Positions 12,422 through 13,647 of a DNA stretch of 13,647 nucleotides are shown in pieces. Position 1 is the stretch's first letter, and every line of letters starts with the position of its first letter. Origin of the DNA: Microcaldota archaeon (GTDB lineage: Archaea; Micrarchaeota; Micrarchaeia; Micrarchaeales; CABMGC01); the NCBI GenBank assembly GCA_021851985.1, contig JAJZOS010000012.1, forward strand, positions 1 to 13,647, read 5' to 3'. The notes beneath the pieces were generated by a model. That model saw only the letters and a program-made list of their open reading frames with translations. It ran no database searches and was not told the origin of the DNA. A program made the translations under genes and the position numbers.

Positions 12422-12958
12422 ATGCGTGCGTTCATAGCCATAAATCTTCCAGACGACGTAAAAGCCAAAATTTCAGAAGTAATAACAAGCATTCCCGGGA
12501 ATGTAATAAAAGTCAGCAATAAAAATCTGCACATAACCCTGCAATATCTCGGAAACATAAATGCCGAGCAGGAAGCCGCTGTGAAGGCCATACTTTCCTC
12601 AATAAAAATCAAGAAGTTCAACGCTGAGATAAGGGGCATATCCTATTTCGGCGCACATAAGATCCATACTGTATACGCCAGGGTAAATGATCCTGTAATA
12701 ATACCATCAATATACAGAAACATAAGCGAAAAGCTTAAGCTTCACGGAATAATAATCGAAAACGAGAGGGAATATATCCCACACGTGACACTGTGCAGGG
12801 TAAAAGGCGGAAACAACAAAGACCTGCGCGCGTATATAAATGAGCATTCCGATTTCTTTTTCGGCAAAATACTGGTTTCTTCGTTGTCGTTGGAGAGGAG
12901 TGACCTTTCACTTTCCGGGCCAGTATACTCAACCATTTATGAATGTGACTTCCTGTAG
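12422..12958 (+). CDS. thpR: RNA 2',3'-cyclic phosphodiesterase / 2'-5' RNA ligase
   Basis: A 178-residue member of the 2H phosphoesterase superfamily. It has both catalytic H-x-T motifs, HITL (His37, Thr39) and HVTL (His121, Thr123), at the spacing expected for LigT/ThpR, plus the typical opening MRAFIAINLPDDV. These enzymes open 2',3'-cyclic phosphates of RNA and can join or split 2'-5' linkages of tRNA halves in vitro; the cellular role is unsettled. The start at 12422 coincides with the fold start, and TAAATAAA 22-29 bases upstream suggests a leaderless mRNA. Its last 30 bases overlap the convergent gene ending at 12929. Confidence 0.92.
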   Translation: MRAFIAINLPDDVKAKISEVITSIPGNVIKVSNKNLHITLQYLGNINAEQEAAVKAILSSIKIKKFNAEIRGISYFGAHKIHTVYARVNDPVIIPSIYRNISEKLKLHGIIIENEREYIPHVTLCRVKGGNNKDLRAYINEHSDFFFGKILVSSLSLERSDLSLSGPVYSTIYECDFL

Positions 12959-13516
12959 GTCCTTAAAATCTTCTTTTTTTGTCTGGCAAGCCAGCTCTCC
13001 GGCTCTGTATATTTTGTTTAGCAGAAGCAGATCGTAAGGCATACCTGTTTTAGTGTCTATCACTATATGCCTGGTATTTTTTCCGAATAAATCAAATTCC
13101 ATGAATTTTCCATTTACTTTGCGGTGCAGAACCTCCAAGGCGTCAATCGGCCCGGTGTAATTGTCCTGCAGCCCTATCGCCCTGAACTCAAAATTTGGGG
13201 TTCGTATATTCTTCAGCTTTGAAAAAATGGACTTCCACGAAGCGTTTCCCGGAATCAAAGTAATCCTTGCCGCAAACAAATAGCGCGTATTTATGTCATA
13301 AACAGTTAGCAGCATGTCATAGTTTATGTCTCTTGCTACCAAATATCTCCGCTCTTCCTCATATTTTAGGGAGACTGCCTTGTTTATTGGAAGCTCAAAG
13401 GACGTATCCTTCACTGCATTAAAAGACGAATTCCATCTCTCCCCGGTGTTGAGCAACAACGGTTGCGATCCAAGCATGTCCGCCTTTCTTCTTCTGAAAG
13501 AGTCCCATAAGTCCAT
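12929..13516 (-). CDS. Hypothetical protein, mixed alpha/beta, unrecognised
   Basis: A 195-residue soluble protein that I cannot assign to a family. It has no signal peptide, membrane helix or obvious metal or nucleotide motif. Alternating strand and helix patterns (RRYLVARDINYDMLLTVYDI, YLFAARITLIPG, MEFDLFGKNTRHIVIDTK) suggest a compact alpha/beta fold; TKTGMPYDLLLLNKIYRAGELACQ is its most distinctive stretch. The start is ATG 13516, since the longer frame begins with TTG at 13534. A minus-strand CTTTAAATA (13548-13556) lies 32-40 bases upstream, giving a short leader. The 3' end overlaps thpR by 30 bases on the opposite strand. Confidence 0.65.
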   Translation of the reverse strand: MDLWDSFRRRKADMLGSQPLLLNTGERWNSSFNAVKDTSFELPINKAVSLKYEEERRYLVARDINYDMLLTVYDINTRYLFAARITLIPGNASWKSIFSKLKNIRTPNFEFRAIGLQDNYTGPIDALEVLHRKVNGKFMEFDLFGKNTRHIVIDTKTGMPYDLLLLNKIYRAGELACQTKKEDFKDLQEVTFING

Positions 13517-13547
13517 ACTATACAGTAAATACAATTCAATTTAAAAG

Positions 13548-13556
13548 TATTTAAAG
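13548..13556. promoter_or_regulatory. TATA-like box between divergent genes
   Basis: TATTTAAAG on the plus strand (CTTTAAATA on the minus strand) lies 32-40 bases before ATG 13516 (minus) and 25-33 bases before a candidate ATG at 13581 (plus), so it could serve either or both directions. Confidence 0.4.
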
Positions 13557-13580
13557 ATTCTATGCGGATGCGGAAATCCT

Positions 13581-13647
13581 ATGCTGCTGCGCTTCGGCAC
13601 GGAGATTAAAAGGCCCGTAACGGCTCTTTCGCTTTCATCCAACGGTG
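13581..13647 (+). CDS. Possible 5' end of a gene running off the window
   Basis: An open frame from ATG 13581 to the window edge encodes MLLRFGTEIKRPVTALSL and a few more residues. The ATG lies 25-33 bases after a TATA-like box, which fits a leaderless start. Only 22 codons are visible, so product and reality are uncertain. A minus-strand frame through the same bases, ending near 13539, is also open. Confidence 0.3.
   Translation, partial: MLLRFGTEIKRPVTALSLSSNG

Noticed and set aside
1..13647. CRISPR array, integrase or full defence island
   Set aside because: No regularly spaced repeats, tyrosine or serine recombinase motifs, or Cas-like proteins were found on either strand.

Overview
The window looks like a piece of a DPANN archaeal chromosome, most likely Micrarchaeota (ARMAN-like). 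The strongest clue is a 383-residue tRNA-splicing endonuclease with three fused units, an architecture described from ARMAN lineages. Other archaeal traits agree: TTTAAATA-type TATA boxes about 22-30 bases before start codons (many genes look leaderless), a tRNA gene without encoded CCA, a GxGD prepilin peptidase, a free-standing tRNA-binding domain, ThpR, and a small PRC-barrel protein. Genes are tightly packed, with convergent genes that touch or overlap. The lineage is inferred from gene content; no search was run.

Layout. 1-2173: two paralogous Yip1-like membrane proteins on the minus strand, separated by a decayed IS200/IS605 element (about 715-1342). The element keeps both end hairpins and the 3' end of tnpB, so it could still encode an omega-RNA. 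2174-4373: a divergent plus-strand pair, a six-helix membrane protein and the splicing endonuclease. 4357-5658: minus-strand glycine-zipper membrane protein, with a hairpin/T-tract terminator, and a ribokinase-like PfkB kinase. 5764-7606: a PRC-barrel protein whose stop directly abuts the stop of convergent dCTP deaminase, then an unrecognised helical protein. 7688-9411: a partial tRNA-Glu copy, a membrane-anchored glycoside hydrolase, a 43-codon ORF, two overlapping inverted repeats and the intact tRNA-Glu(UUC) gene; the partial and complete tRNA sequences bound a 1.7-kb segment that resembles an insertion. 9397-10871: thymidylate kinase, whose stop codon lies inside the tRNA gene, and a prepilin peptidase. 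10942-11439: a 39-codon ORF and a winged-helix regulator with a palindrome upstream. 11457-13647: a P-loop kinase and tRNA-binding-domain operon, ThpR, an unrecognised 195-residue protein overlapping thpR, and possibly the start of another gene at the right edge.

Themes. Nucleotide supply is represented by tmk, dcd and the kinases. tRNA and RNA handling is represented by the splicing endonuclease, the tRNA-binding domain, ThpR and tRNA-Glu. The cell surface is represented by the prepilin peptidase, the glycoprotein-like hydrolase and several membrane proteins. The most unusual points are the deletion-derived tnpB/omega-RNA remnant, the tRNA-fragment-bounded cargo segment, and the tmk/tRNA-Glu gene overlap. 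No CRISPR array, integrase or complete defence system was seen.
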